Positions 53,301 to 62,795 of a stretch of DNA of 64,000 nt are shown in pieces. The notes below the pieces were generated by a model, which saw nothing but the letters and a program-made list of their open reading frames with translations, searched no databases and was not told the origin of the DNA. This DNA is from Arachidicoccus terrestris (lineage in GTDB: Bacteria; Bacteroidota; Bacteroidia; Chitinophagales; Chitinophagaceae). Position 1 is the first letter of the stretch. Every line of letters begins with the position of its first letter. The stretch is taken from NCBI RefSeq assembly GCF_020042345.1, contig NZ_CP083387.1, forward strand, positions 496,001 to 560,000, read 5' to 3'. The position numbers and the translations under genes are program-made.

Positions 53301-54726
53301 TTCGTATTATCATATCAAGTTTGGTTGGTGTAGACCCTTTTATTCTGTTCTTTTATTTTTTACTTGCATCGTCACATCTCAAACTGTAAAAGCACAAACA
53401 ACGATCAACCTTAACGTAACACCTTCAAATATATCAGCTGTTCCATCCGTCACGGCCATTTCATTTAACGCGCCCAATTGTATCGCAGTATTAGCAGGTG
53501 CTATCAAAGCCAGGGCTACAGGTAATTTTACCACAACAACAATGCCCGCACCCAGTCCAGTACCACCACTTAACTCCATCCATATGGTAATCACAAAAGT
53601 GGGCGCCTCCGTTCTTTCTCTTAGTTCGGTAACCCCCATTGATCTGACAACTGCCCAGCAAACGATGTTCAGTAATTTATTATCCTTATTAAGCACCGGT
53701 GGGGCAGTCGAAATAGCGTACTCGATCATCAACAGACCTCCGACCTATTATGCCGGGACCTACACAACGCAATTAGAATTTCAGGCGACAGGACTCGTGC
53801 TATGTGTCCAGACAGTCAATGCAACCCTCAATCTAAACGTCCAGCCCTTCATTAATACAGTTCAATCTCAACCCATTACCCTGCAAATTAACAGCTTTCA
53901 GCAATTTCGATCCTCGGGTGCAACTGCCAGCCAATCCATCACCAATACCCGAACCGTCCCTGTGTCCATTGGACTAAGGGGGCAAGCTCAATTTGATTAT
54001 ACAGGCCCCGCTGGCATAAACAATCCCAATACATCTATCCAACAGGTACAGGCCAGACTAAATATGCCGGTCACCGGATCATATCAGACACTTTCCTCCA
54101 GTTATCAAAATCTTCCCGGCGCTACCAGTCTGGACGTTCCAGCCGGCAATCAGGGAACTATAAAAATTGACTATGCATTATCCCCTGCGGCATTAGTATC
54201 AGGATTTATGCAAGCAGGCACCTATAGCAATTCTATATATGGACAGTTCAGTGATTCCAGAGCCACGCCAAGCAATCCGGCGACTGCACTCAATACCCTG
54301 ACCCCACTTACCGTAGAGGTAGCTGACCTCCAGGAAATGCATATCAACCAACCTGAAGTCAGTTTAAGTTTTAACCAGCTCTCAGACTACCAAAATGGGA
54401 TATCAATAGATATTCCAGGCCACCTTACCATTAGCAAGACAAATCCATTCGACGTTTACGTAAAAGCGCAGAGCAGCAGTATGGCCAATGGCACATATTC
54501 CATTCCGGTAGACTGCCTGCAAATCGGACCGGGGGCAGGACAAGCATCGGTGCAAACAGTGACACTCTCCACGACCGGACAAAAACTTATTTCCGGCGAA
54601 GCACCTTGTCTGGATAAGAACTACAACATCCGTTACAGTATCCCCGCCGATAAAATACCCAGTCTGTTGGGCAAGCCGCCCGGCACTTACACAACTACGA
54701 TTACCTACAGTTTCACCGCTCCCTGA
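53293..54726 (+). CDS. Large secreted three-module fibre protein, putative tip adhesin
   Basis: 477 residues from the ATG at 53293, which overlaps the chaperone stop; a frame open from 53245 exists but this start gives a proper signal peptide (PFYSVLLFFTCIVTSQTVKAQ). Three beta modules each close with a G-T-Y strand motif: AGTYTTQLEFQ (codon 155), AGTYSNSIYGQF (309) and PGTYTTTITYSF (464). The spacing is 154-155 residues, the size of one mature small subunit. The last module matches the small subunit closely (LSDYQNGISIDIPGHLTI). Four or more cysteines appear, unlike the small subunit. An adhesin at the fibre tip or a linker is the natural inference. Confidence 0.75.
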   Translation: MSNSYYHIKFGWCRPFYSVLLFFTCIVTSQTVKAQTTINLNVTPSNISAVPSVTAISFNAPNCIAVLAGAIKARATGNFTTTTMPAPSPVPPLNSIHMVITKVGASVLSLSSVTPIDLTTAQQTMFSNLLSLLSTGGAVEIAYSIINRPPTYYAGTYTTQLEFQATGLVLCVQTVNATLNLNVQPFINTVQSQPITLQINSFQQFRSSGATASQSITNTRTVPVSIGLRGQAQFDYTGPAGINNPNTSIQQVQARLNMPVTGSYQTLSSSYQNLPGATSLDVPAGNQGTIKIDYALSPAALVSGFMQAGTYSNSIYGQFSDSRATPSNPATALNTLTPLTVEVADLQEMHINQPEVSLSFNQLSDYQNGISIDIPGHLTISKTNPFDVYVKAQSSSMANGTYSIPVDCLQIGPGAGQASVQTVTLSTTGQKLISGEAPCLDKNYNIRYSIPADKIPSLLGKPPGTYTTTITYSFTAP

Positions 54727-54745
54727 GGCTCTCTGTCGAAATACC

Positions 54746-54803
54746 AAAAAAAAGCAGTAGAAATCTTCAGTCTGCTGGCTGAACACTTCTACCGCTTTTT
54801 TTT
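54746..54803. terminator. Bidirectional terminator between the fibre operon and guaB
   Basis: Stem AAAAAAAAGC-GTAGAA with TTCTAC-GCTTTTTTTT with one A/C mismatch, flanked by A8 and T8, between two convergent genes. Confidence 0.85.
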
Positions 54804-54830
54804 ATGCTCTTTCCACCTAACCGCTCCGGC

Positions 54831-56330
54831 TTATCTTCTGGAATAGTTAGGGGCTTCTTTTGTAATATATACGTCGTGCGCATGGCTTTCACTCATACCC
54901 GCATTTGTAATCTGCACAAATGTCGCTTTTTGCAAAGCTGACAGATCCTTAGATCCGGTAAGTCCCATACCGGCTCTCAGTCCTCCGACATACTGAGCAA
55001 CGATCTCATTCAGGTTGCCCTTAAACGCAACGCGGCCCTCAATGCCTTCCGGTACTAATTTCTTGGCATCTGCACCGCCGTCCTGGAAGTAACGGTCGGC
55101 ACTACCTTGTTGCATGGCGCCAATGCTACCCATACCGCGATATTGCTTAAACTTGCGACCTTCATAGATAATCGTTTCTCCGGGGCTTTCTTCCACACCG
55201 GCAAAAACGCTGCCCATCATAACGGCCTGTGCACCTGCAGAAAGTGCTTTTACCATATCACCCGTATAACGGATGCCACCATCCGCAATAACAGGAATAC
55301 CGCGCCGTTTCAAGGCTGCTGCGGCATCCATAATAGCAGAGAGCTGCGGTACACCTGCACCGGCTACGATGCGTGTTGTACAAATAGAGCCAGGTCCGAT
55401 ACCCACTTTCACAGCGTCAGCCCCGGCATCAGCCAGATCTTTGGCCCCTTCATAAGTAGCAATATTGCCGGCAATCACCTGCAAATTCTTAAAGTTCTTT
55501 TTAAGGCCTTTTAAAGCATTGATCACACCGGCACTGTGTCCGTGTGAGCTATCCAATGCAACAATATCGACACCGACCTGCTGCAAAGCATCAGCCCGGT
55601 CATGTAAGTCCTTGGTGATACCCAGCGCACCACCCACTAATAAACGGCCAAAACTATCCTTAACCGCATTGGGGAAGTTCTTTAACTGTAAAATGTCGCG
55701 ATAGGTAATCAGACCCGTTAACTTACCCGATTTATTGACAACAGGCAATTTCTCGATCATATGTTGACGGAAAATCTTTTCTGCTTTTTTCAGGTCCGTG
55801 CCTTCAGGAGCTGTTACCAGGTTGTCCTTGGTCATGACATCCGCTACCCTCTGGCGCATATTGGTTTCAAAACGTAAATCACGGTTGGTCAGAATGCCTA
55901 CCAGCTTTCCGACTTTATCGATAATGGGGATACCGCCGATTTTGTTCTCACGCATCAGCTGAAGTGCATCTCCGACAGTTGCATCGACCTGTAGGGTAAT
56001 GGGATCAAAGATCAGCCCGCTTTCACTTCTTTTTACTTTTCTCACCTGCTCTGCCTGTTTTTCAATAGACATATTTTTATGCAAAATGCCTAATCCTCCT
56101 TCTCTTGCAAGCGCTATGGCCAGAGAAGCTTCGGTAACAGTATCCATCGCCGCAGAAAGCATCGGGATATTCAGTTGTATACTTTTTGTCAATTTTGTCT
56201 GGATATTCACCTGACCTGGCAATACTTCACTGAATGCCGGCTGCAAGAGCACGTCATCAAATGTAAGCCCGGTTCCGTAAAATCTTGACTTGGGGGAGGT
56301 TGATTTTGTAGAGGTATTCTTTGTTTCCAT
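54831..56330 (-). CDS. guaB: Inosine-5'-monophosphate dehydrogenase
   Basis: 499 residues from the ATG at 56330 (METKNTSTK); a frame from 56351 adds seven residues but would cross the TATCTTTG promoter box. Catalytic TIM barrel with [10 protein letters not shown] at the start, inserted CBS pair (about 110-220, with [21 protein letters not shown]), and the active-site Cys in [44 protein letters not shown] binds the IMP phosphate. It makes XMP from IMP, the committed step of guanine nucleotide synthesis. Confidence 0.97.
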   Translation of the reverse strand: METKNTSTKSTSPKSRFYGTGLTFDDVLLQPAFSEVLPGQVNIQTKLTKSIQLNIPMLSAAMDTVTEASLAIALAREGGLGILHKNMSIEKQAEQVRKVKRSESGLIFDPITLQVDATVGDALQLMRENKIGGIPIIDKVGKLVGILTNRDLRFETNMRQRVADVMTKDNLVTAPEGTDLKKAEKIFRQHMIEKLPVVNKSGKLTGLITYRDILQLKNFPNAVKDSFGRLLVGGALGITKDLHDRADALQQVGVDIVALDSSHGHSAGVINALKGLKKNFKNLQVIAGNIATYEGAKDLADAGADAVKVGIGPGSICTTRIVAGAGVPQLSAIMDAAAALKRRGIPVIADGGIRYTGDMVKALSAGAQAVMMGSVFAGVEESPGETIIYEGRKFKQYRGMGSIGAMQQGSADRYFQDGGADAKKLVPEGIEGRVAFKGNLNEIVAQYVGGLRAGMGLTGSKDLSALQKATFVQITNAGMSESHAHDVYITKEAPNYSRR

Positions 56331-56333
56331 ATG

Positions 56334-56341
56334 CAAAGATA
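56334..56341 (-). promoter_or_regulatory. Minus-7 box TATCTTTG of guaB
   Basis: Exact TAnnTTTG match on the minus strand, ending 3 bases before the preferred guaB ATG at 56330; implies a leaderless or nearly leaderless transcript. Confidence 0.45.
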
Positions 56342-56468
56342 GATTGGCCATTAATTATGGACAAATTTTTTTTGAATACTAACAATTCATAAAGATTCTT
56401 TTTCAGAATCGGCATAAAATTAGCAGGGAGATTGGCCAACCTATTTATCATCAGTAAACAAGACCCAT

Positions 56469-56714
56469 ATGTATCGTAAGATCAAACAGGCCTTAAAAGA
56501 ACAAGAACACCTTCCACCTAAAGACATAAAAGGAGATTTGTATTGTAACCCGGGCGACGAAGTATTGCTATATTCTAAAAAAGGAACCTATTTAGTAACA
56601 GAAGTTACAGAATCTACATTTAGCGTCACCTGCCAACGCTGGCTCAATTCCAAAAACCAGAAAGACCGCAAAGAAGAACACCTTTGGTCCGACCTAAAGG
56701 AGGTAATTAATTAA
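56469..56714 (+). CDS. Small hypothetical protein
   Basis: 81 residues, cytoplasmic, no recognised family. Residues 25-60 form an SH3-like beta pattern (GDLYCNPGDEVLLYSKKGTYLVTEVTESTFSV), and the protein is highly charged at both ends. A strong hairpin terminator begins 81 bases after the stop, which supports its being a real transcription unit. The flanking genes give no clue to function. Confidence 0.6.
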   Translation: MYRKIKQALKEQEHLPPKDIKGDLYCNPGDEVLLYSKKGTYLVTEVTESTFSVTCQRWLNSKNQKDRKEEHLWSDLKEVIN

Positions 56715-56794
56715 CACTTATTAACAAAAACAAGCTAAATAGGCATTCGTGCAATTCCGCTTATCATAATTTTAAATTTATATATTTCGCAATT

Positions 56795-56833
56795 AATATA
56801 ATAAGGAGGCAAATTTTGTCTCCTTATTATATT
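56795..56833. terminator. Long AT-rich hairpin after the small hypothetical gene
   Basis: A 14-bp perfect stem (AATATAATAAGGAG at 56795-56808 with 56820-56833) around an 11-base loop that can itself pair further (CAAA/TTTG). Bidirectional terminator most likely. Confidence 0.7.
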
Positions 56834-56920
56834 TGAGCAGACGGCCATTTTTCTGTCTGCGGAGTAGTTTGTTTTTCTGCAAAAATGTTTTCAGTCCTTT
56901 TGCAGTGAGCGGCCGGCAGA

Positions 56921-58555
56921 TCAATTTTTAGGGTTTACAAAATAGGCATGTTTTAACTGCACCATATTCAAAGCATTCGGCTTAAAGCCATGCAATTCAG
57001 GTTGCGTCAGCCAGATCACTTCATCATAATAAACAGGAATCACAGGTGTTTCATCCATGACCAGCTGATCCATCTTCCGGTATAAGCTGTAACGGATACT
57101 ATCATTATTTTCAAGCAGAGACGCATTATAGAGTTTGTCAAAAGTTTTATCATTAAAACGCGTATAGTTAGGCGGGGCCGGATTCTTCGAGTTAAAGACA
57201 GCCATATAGTTTTCAGGGTCAGGATAGTCGGCTATCCATGTGCCGATAAAAAAAACAGCTTCTGATTTTGCGGTCTGTTGCAATATCATACTCTTTTGAG
57301 AAACTTCCACCTGGATCCGGATGCCGACACTCTCTGCCTGGCGGGCGATGAAGCTGGCGATATCCGCATTCTCAGGAGCCGTAGACAAAATCACCGTCGG
57401 CAGTCCCTTCCCGCCGGGATATCCGGCCTCTTTGAGCAGTGTCAGAGATTTTTCAGGATCATACCGAAAGCCTTTCACACGCTGCGCGTTCTTTGAGGGC
57501 ATCCCCGCCGGCACAAATCCACCCGTGGCCGGCAGGCCGATAGAATTGCGCAGATACATCATCAATTGTTTTTTAGGAATGCTATAGGCAATGGCCTGAC
57601 GGATCCTTTTATCTTTCAAAGGGCTGTTTTTCACCAGTGGGTTCTCCGGATCCATGAGTATACCTAAATATTCCACATTGAGGTAAGGATGTTTCTGCAT
57701 ATGAATAACACCTTGCCATTTAGCACGCAGCGCCCCGCTTTTACTGATCACTTCATCTTTAAAGGAAGGATCAATATCATTAATAAAGCTGAGCTTATGT
57801 TGCCGGAACTTCAGAAACTCTGTTGCTTTGTTACTATTAAATCCGATACTGACTGCATCCAGATAAGGTAGTTTTTTTCCTGCGCTATCTTTTTCCCAAT
57901 AAGCAGGATTCTTGCGAAGGACCAAATTTTGCCCCTCATCCCAGTACTGCAACTGAAAAGGGCCAGTCCCGCAAGGATGCCGGCCAAAGTCCTTACCGTA
58001 TTTTTCTACTGCTTCGGGAGCGACAATGGACGTATAGTCCATGCTCAGAATATTTAAAATCGGATGAAATGGCCGGATCAGTTTCAATTCAAATGTACTG
58101 TCATTAATGGCCTTAAACCCTCCGGCTGCGATACGGCCATTAAATATCCAGGCACCGGTACTGGCAGTTTTGCTGTCCGTGATCCGGTTCAGGCTATATG
58201 CCACATCAGAGGCTGTCATTTTTCTGCCCTTACCTCCGGCGAAAGCGGGATCATCCTGAAAATAAACATCCTGCCTTAAATGAAATGTGTAGGTCAGATT
58301 ATCCTGACTGATATCCCAGGACAAAGCCAAAGAAGGCTGCACATTCAAATTACTATCTAAAACCACCAATGTATTAAATATCTGGTGAATAGGCCACATC
58401 ACCGACTGAGACTTGGCAAAAGCAGGGTCCAGGGTCGCTATACCTCTGGCCTCGTTGTAGTAAAAAACCTGCAGATCGCCGGACTTTCTATGACCACAAG
58501 CCATGAAAACAGCCATACAGCCAGATAATAGCCAATATTTTAGATAAAATTGCAT
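56921..58555 (-). CDS. Oligopeptide ABC transporter substrate-binding lipoprotein (SBP_bac_5)
   Basis: 544 residues from the ATG at 58555; the upstream in-frame ATG at 58588 would overlap the divergent gene's promoter. Lipoprotein signal CMAVFMAC with the lipid-bearing Cys, then a DppA/OppA fold: DPAFAKSQSVMWPIHQIFNTLVVLD, LTYTFHLRQDVYFQDD, KMTASDVAYSLNRI, and the C-terminal DYPDPENYMAVFNSKNPAP. It would bind peptides at the inner-membrane face. No permease or ATPase genes are adjacent, so it is either an orphan or works with a distant transporter. Confidence 0.9.
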   Translation of the reverse strand: MQFYLKYWLLSGCMAVFMACGHRKSGDLQVFYYNEARGIATLDPAFAKSQSVMWPIHQIFNTLVVLDSNLNVQPSLALSWDISQDNLTYTFHLRQDVYFQDDPAFAGGKGRKMTASDVAYSLNRITDSKTASTGAWIFNGRIAAGGFKAINDSTFELKLIRPFHPILNILSMDYTSIVAPEAVEKYGKDFGRHPCGTGPFQLQYWDEGQNLVLRKNPAYWEKDSAGKKLPYLDAVSIGFNSNKATEFLKFRQHKLSFINDIDPSFKDEVISKSGALRAKWQGVIHMQKHPYLNVEYLGILMDPENPLVKNSPLKDKRIRQAIAYSIPKKQLMMYLRNSIGLPATGGFVPAGMPSKNAQRVKGFRYDPEKSLTLLKEAGYPGGKGLPTVILSTAPENADIASFIARQAESVGIRIQVEVSQKSMILQQTAKSEAVFFIGTWIADYPDPENYMAVFNSKNPAPPNYTRFNDKTFDKLYNASLLENNDSIRYSLYRKMDQLVMDETPVIPVYYDEVIWLTQPELHGFKPNALNMVQLKHAYFVNPKN

Positions 58556-58588
58556 AGTCAAATATCCAAAACATTGTAGATTTACCAC

Positions 58589-60274
58589 ATGAAAAAGCTA
58601 TTTATTTTGCTAATGGCTGCCGGCGCGCTGGCTGGTCAGGCGCAGGCACAACTTATGGATGGGGAACCCGGGACCTTTACCCATCAGGATACCCTAAGAG
58701 GCAGTGACGGACCAGCCCGCAGCTGGTGGGACGTTACACGTTACGACATTACCTTTCAACCTAACTATATTGCAAAAACGATCCAGGGATATACCAAGAT
58801 CAGTTTTAAGGTTAAGGATACCACCCATCCGGATACCATGCAGATAGACCTGATGGCACCTTTGCAGATAGATAGCATTGTTCTGTCCGACGGCAGTCGG
58901 GTAAGCGGTATCAGAAATGACGGTAACGCCCATATGGTTCCGGTTCCAAAATGGAACGCGGGCGATAATAACAGCCTGACGGTATACTATCATGGTCAGC
59001 CAAGGGAAGCCGTAAAACCACCCTGGGACGGAGGGTTTATCTGGGCCAAGGATTCGCTGGGCAGACCCTGGATGACAGTGGCCTGTCAGGGACTCGGCGC
59101 CTCTGTCTGGTATCCTTGTAAAGATTATCAGGGTGACGAGCCGGATAACGGTGCAAGCCTTACCTCTATTGTACCGGATACGTTACTGGCCATTGGCAAT
59201 GGTCATTTAATTGCAAAAACCAGATACCCCAACCACCTGACCGGCTATACCTGGCAGGTTAAAAACCCGATTAATAATTACAACATCATTCCCTACATCG
59301 GTAAGTATACTTTCTTTGACTCGACCTTTCAGGGAGAGAAAGGGAAATTACCCGTGAGCTTCTGGGCATTGGATTATGATATTGAAAAAATGCGCAGCCA
59401 CTGTGAGCCCGATGTCTTTAAAATGCTGAAAGCTTTCGAATATTGGTTTGGCCCCTACCCCTTTTATGAAGATGGCTACAAACTCGTGCAGGCCCCTCAT
59501 CTGGGCATGGAACACCAAAGTGCCATCGCTTATGGGAATCACTTTTTAATGGGCTATAAAGGCAGGGATCTTTCCGGTACAGGCATCGGATTAAAGTTCG
59601 ACTTTATAGTGGTCCATGAGAGCGGCCATGAATGGTTTGGTAATAATATCACCTCAAAAGACATTGCCGATATGTGGGTCCATGAGAGCTTCACCAATTA
59701 CAGCGAGTCCTTATTCACTGAATATTACTGGGGGAAGGCCGAAGGCCAGCAGTACGAATATGGCATCCGGGAAAATATCACCAACGACAAGCCTATCCAG
59801 GGTAAATATGGCGTCAACCAGGAAGGCAGCGGTGACATGTACTACAAGGGATCCAATATGATTAATAACATAAGGGGTGCCATTAATAACGACACCTTAT
59901 TCAGGGAGATCCTGCGTGGTCTGAATAAGACCTTTTATCATCAGACTGTTACAGGTAAACAGATAGAACAGTACATCAATGAAAAATCTGGAATTAATTT
60001 TGACAAAGTATATGAACAATATCTGACAACCACACAGATCCCGATCCTGGAACTAAAATTTGCCAAGGATAACAAAAGCGTAGAATATCGCTATACCAAT
60101 TGTGTAAAAGGTTTTGATATGCCAATGGTGCTAAAAGGAGGAGGAGCTCAGCTTAGTCTTCATCCAACAACTGAGTGGCAGCGGAGGCAACTGCCCGACG
60201 CTAATTCAGCCAACTTATTTAACCCTATCGCGATAGAATACCAATATTACCTGAACTGTAAGGAAATTCACTAG
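58589..60274 (+). CDS. Exported M1-family metallopeptidase
   Basis: 561 residues with signal peptide (LFILLMAAGALAGQAQAQ). N-terminal beta domain WWDVTRYDITFQPNYIAKTIQGYTKISF, then the GxMEN-like LGMEHQSAIAYG, and the zinc site HESGH (His343, Glu344, His347) with Glu366 after 18 residues (WVHESFTNYSESL). The peptidase core is complete; the C-terminal helical domain of full-length M1 enzymes is missing, as in the short Bacteroidota group. It probably trims peptides in the periplasm. Divergent from the peptide-binding lipoprotein gene, a link that suggests peptide use. TAGATTTA, 4 bases before the ATG, is a near match to the minus-7 consensus. Confidence 0.92.
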   Translation: MKKLFILLMAAGALAGQAQAQLMDGEPGTFTHQDTLRGSDGPARSWWDVTRYDITFQPNYIAKTIQGYTKISFKVKDTTHPDTMQIDLMAPLQIDSIVLSDGSRVSGIRNDGNAHMVPVPKWNAGDNNSLTVYYHGQPREAVKPPWDGGFIWAKDSLGRPWMTVACQGLGASVWYPCKDYQGDEPDNGASLTSIVPDTLLAIGNGHLIAKTRYPNHLTGYTWQVKNPINNYNIIPYIGKYTFFDSTFQGEKGKLPVSFWALDYDIEKMRSHCEPDVFKMLKAFEYWFGPYPFYEDGYKLVQAPHLGMEHQSAIAYGNHFLMGYKGRDLSGTGIGLKFDFIVVHESGHEWFGNNITSKDIADMWVHESFTNYSESLFTEYYWGKAEGQQYEYGIRENITNDKPIQGKYGVNQEGSGDMYYKGSNMINNIRGAINNDTLFREILRGLNKTFYHQTVTGKQIEQYINEKSGINFDKVYEQYLTTTQIPILELKFAKDNKSVEYRYTNCVKGFDMPMVLKGGGAQLSLHPTTEWQRRQLPDANSANLFNPIAIEYQYYLNCKEIH

Positions 60275-60315
60275 AGACAGTTAGCCCATCTCATGTAAGA
60301 GATCCTGTCTAACAT

Positions 60316-60364
60316 CAATAATAAGCCGCCCATGGTCTTGAGTGCCATGGGCGGCTTATTATTG
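60316..60364. terminator. Very strong bidirectional terminator
   Basis: Perfect 20-bp stem (60316-60335 with 60345-60364) and 9-base loop between the convergent M1 peptidase and msrA genes; core GCCGCCCATGG. Confidence 0.85.
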
Positions 60365-60395
60365 GAAAAAACACCTGAGATCAACTATCTTCAGG

Positions 60396-61052
60396 TCATT
60401 TCATTTTATCCTTAAACACTTTCTCAAATTTTTCCAGCTTAGGTTTGATCACATACTGACAATACATTTGTCTTGGGTTGTTATTGTAGTAGTTCTGATG
60501 ATAGTTTTCTGCAGAATAAAAATTCTTATAGGGTTCAACAGAAGTAACGACCGGATTAGGCCAGGCACCGCTGGCATTGAGTTCTTTTTTATATGCCTCC
60601 GCTTTTTGTTTTTGCTCTGCATTATGATAGAAGATAACGCTTCTGTACTGCGGTCCTACATCATTGCCCTGCCTATTAAGTGTGGTGGGATCATGTGTCT
60701 CCCAGAATACCTTCAACAGTTCATCAAAGGAAAGCACTGTAGGATCATATAAGACCTGACAGACCTCCGCATACCCCGTGGTCCCGTTACAAACTTCTTC
60801 ATAGGTCGGGTTCGGCTTCTCTCCGCCGCTGTATCCGCTGATGACTTTCGCAACACCTTTCAGTCGCTGAAATATTGCCTCTGTACACCAAAAACAACCT
60901 GTTCCAAGTGTAGCTGTATCTACATTCTCCATTTCAAAATCTTTGTCCGCAAATTGGTCGTCCATATTTCTTTGATGATTTTTTTGTTCTACACAAGAAG
61001 CTAGTAGCGCAAAACAAAATACTGACCCCAATAATAGTTTCTTACCACTCAT
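60396..61052 (-). CDS. msrA: Peptide methionine sulfoxide reductase A, lipoprotein form
   Basis: 218 residues from the ATG at 61052 (MSGKKLLLG). Lipoprotein signal FCFALLASC (lipid Cys20), so it is exported and membrane-anchored. The catalytic motif GCFWCTEAIF (Cys53), GYSGGEKPNPTYEEVCNGTTGYAE and the TTLNRQGNDVGPQYRSVIFY block are all present. Reduces methionine-S-sulfoxide in envelope proteins. Followed downstream by a strong terminator, upstream by prmC on the same strand (69 bases). Confidence 0.94.
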   Translation of the reverse strand: MSGKKLLLGSVFCFALLASCVEQKNHQRNMDDQFADKDFEMENVDTATLGTGCFWCTEAIFQRLKGVAKVISGYSGGEKPNPTYEEVCNGTTGYAEVCQVLYDPTVLSFDELLKVFWETHDPTTLNRQGNDVGPQYRSVIFYHNAEQKQKAEAYKKELNASGAWPNPVVTSVEPYKNFYSAENYHQNYYNNNPRQMYCQYVIKPKLEKFEKVFKDKMK

Positions 61053-61121
61053 TATCCACCTTTTTTTAAATGCCAGGCCATGCAAACTACTAAAGAAAAA
61101 TATTCTATCAAAGAATTTTAA

Positions 61122-61994
61122 CTATTTAAACACAGCCTTAACCATCCTTTCTTTACCTTGCAAATCCTTTCTAACTTCAATTTCACTAAACCGAAGCGCC
61201 TTTAACATTTGAAGGATCTCAGTGACAAATAACGGATTGATCTCAAAAAAAAGGCATCCGCCGGGCCGCAGTTTAGTACTGGCCAACGCACTGATCTGTC
61301 TGTAAAAAACTGTCGCCTCATCAGTTTGATTGGGAAAAAGAGCTAAATGCGGTTCATAGTCCAGCACATGAGCGTCCATTTCTTCCTTTTCCCTTCGGTC
61401 AATATAAGGAGGATTGCTGACGATATAGTCCACTTCCGGCAACAGCTCTTTAGCGACCTCGCTTAGAATATCTATTTTGTTAAAGCGAACATCCAGCCCC
61501 AGAAGCCGCGCATTATGCCTGGCCACCCCTAGCGCACCGTCAGAGATATCACACCCCATCACATGGAAGGAAGGCATGTTATTTTTAAGCGCCAGTGGTA
61601 TGCAGCCGCTCCCCGTACCGATATCGATTAAATATTTTCCTGCCAAAGCCTGTTGTTGCCCTGTATTTATGGTTTCGCTGACCCAGCTGACCAGCTCTTC
61701 TGTTTCGGGGCGGGGAATCAGCACCTGATTATTGACCTTTAATTTCAGGCCGGCAAAATAGGCATAACCCAGCACGTAGTGCAACGGCATTTTTTGCAGG
61801 AGATATTTATTGGAACACTGAAGCCGGGTCAGCTGCCTGTCCGTCAGAAGGTCCTGGTCATGCAAAATCCGGTCCACCCGGCTAAACCCCGTTAGATCCT
61901 CTATAAGCAAATCCGTTATAGCACTCGCTTCCCGGTTATCATAGTAGCTTAATAATGAGGATTTTGTCTTTAACTCTGCTTCCCTGATGGTCAT
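61122..61994 (-). CDS. prmC: Release factor glutamine methyltransferase
   Basis: 290 residues. N-terminal helical domain (1-90), then the SAM domain with LIDIGTGSGCIPLAL and the substrate-gripping NPPY motif in YIVSNPPYIDRRE, the signature of N5-glutamine methyltransferases. LGYAYFAGLKLKVNNQVLIPRPETEELV is the PrmC-specific linker. It methylates the Gln of the GGQ motif in RF1/RF2. The final YKxx-type KDLQGKERMVKAVF is typical of the family. Confidence 0.94.
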   Translation of the reverse strand: MTIREAELKTKSSLLSYYDNREASAITDLLIEDLTGFSRVDRILHDQDLLTDRQLTRLQCSNKYLLQKMPLHYVLGYAYFAGLKLKVNNQVLIPRPETEELVSWVSETINTGQQQALAGKYLIDIGTGSGCIPLALKNNMPSFHVMGCDISDGALGVARHNARLLGLDVRFNKIDILSEVAKELLPEVDYIVSNPPYIDRREKEEMDAHVLDYEPHLALFPNQTDEATVFYRQISALASTKLRPGGCLFFEINPLFVTEILQMLKALRFSEIEVRKDLQGKERMVKAVFK

Positions 61995-62112
61995 GAATTA
62001 ATACGTCTGTTTTACACTGAATACACTTTGTACATCCAAAGCCCGAAATTAGTGATTTTAAACTGATATTCTGCTCCATTATCAACATGCCGTCCGCAAT
62101 CTCCAACATAAA

Positions 62113-62143
62113 AAAGCTGCACACCGAGCGTCGATGTGCAGCT
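62113..62143 (-). terminator. Terminator after the Bor-like gene
   Basis: 9-bp stem AGCTGCACA with TGTGCAGCT, and an A-run on its left that reads as T-run on the minus strand. Confidence 0.7.
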
Positions 62144-62160
62144 GAAATTCATAAAACGCC

Positions 62161-62481
62161 TCAGTGATTTGCCGGGAGATAATAATTTGTTGTCATAGGA
62201 CAATAGATGCCCCACGTAATAACACTCAATAGTCCGTTCACAAAGGTCTGTTGCTTTTCAACGACGTAACTGTCCTGGTTTTGCACATAGTCCTTATCTA
62301 CGACCTCTGTGTGTCCACCTGGCGCCAGTCCCCATAAAAAGAAGTTGTTTGTCACGTGATTCACTTTGGAGATAGGGTCAGTCGGCTTAACACTTCCCAC
62401 ATAAGTCCGGGTGGTATAGCAGGATGTGAAAATTAAAGAAGCGCCGATTACACAAGCCAGTTGCTGTAAGTTTTTTCTCAT
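62161..62481 (-). CDS. Bor/Iss-like lipoprotein
   Basis: 106 residues from the ATG at 62481 (MRKNLQQLACVIGASLIFTSC); the frame runs back to 62655 but this start gives a perfect lipoprotein signal with Cys21. The mature part (HVTNNFFLWGLAPGG then EKQQTFVNGLLSVITWGIYCPMT) closely matches the lambda Bor lipoprotein, whose C-terminus has QQTFVNGLLGFITLGIYTP. In Escherichia coli Bor/Iss raises serum resistance; the role in Bacteroidota is not known. A terminator follows. Confidence 0.85.
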   Translation of the reverse strand: MRKNLQQLACVIGASLIFTSCYTTRTYVGSVKPTDPISKVNHVTNNFFLWGLAPGGHTEVVDKDYVQNQDSYVVEKQQTFVNGLLSVITWGIYCPMTTNYYLPANH

Positions 62482-62753
62482 TTGTTTTGTTTTTAATTTT
62501 GAATAGCAGTTACGACTTTTAAAACCATTGCTGTGTAAAACCAGTTTGCATAGCACGAGGTATTGGAGATGGGCAGCCACATTTTCACTCGCAATAGTCA
62601 GTTTATGTTTTGGTTCCGCAGTTAAATGGTTCTCAAGTGTATAATTGCGAATCAAAAGTAGGGTATCAAAAAGAAACTTTCAAGAAAATCTTTAGAAGCA
62701 AGATTTCCTAACAGCTCTCAATGTCACATCCGGAAAAACCTGCCCGATCATAC

Positions 62754-62785
62754 AAAAACAACCCCCGATAATCGGGGTTGTTTTT
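62754..62785 (-). terminator. Terminator of tRNA-Cys
   Basis: GC-rich hairpin (CAACCCCGA with TCGGGGGTTG on the minus strand) followed by a T-run, 11 bases after the tRNA 3' end. Confidence 0.8.
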
Positions 62786-62795
62786 GCCTTTAAAG

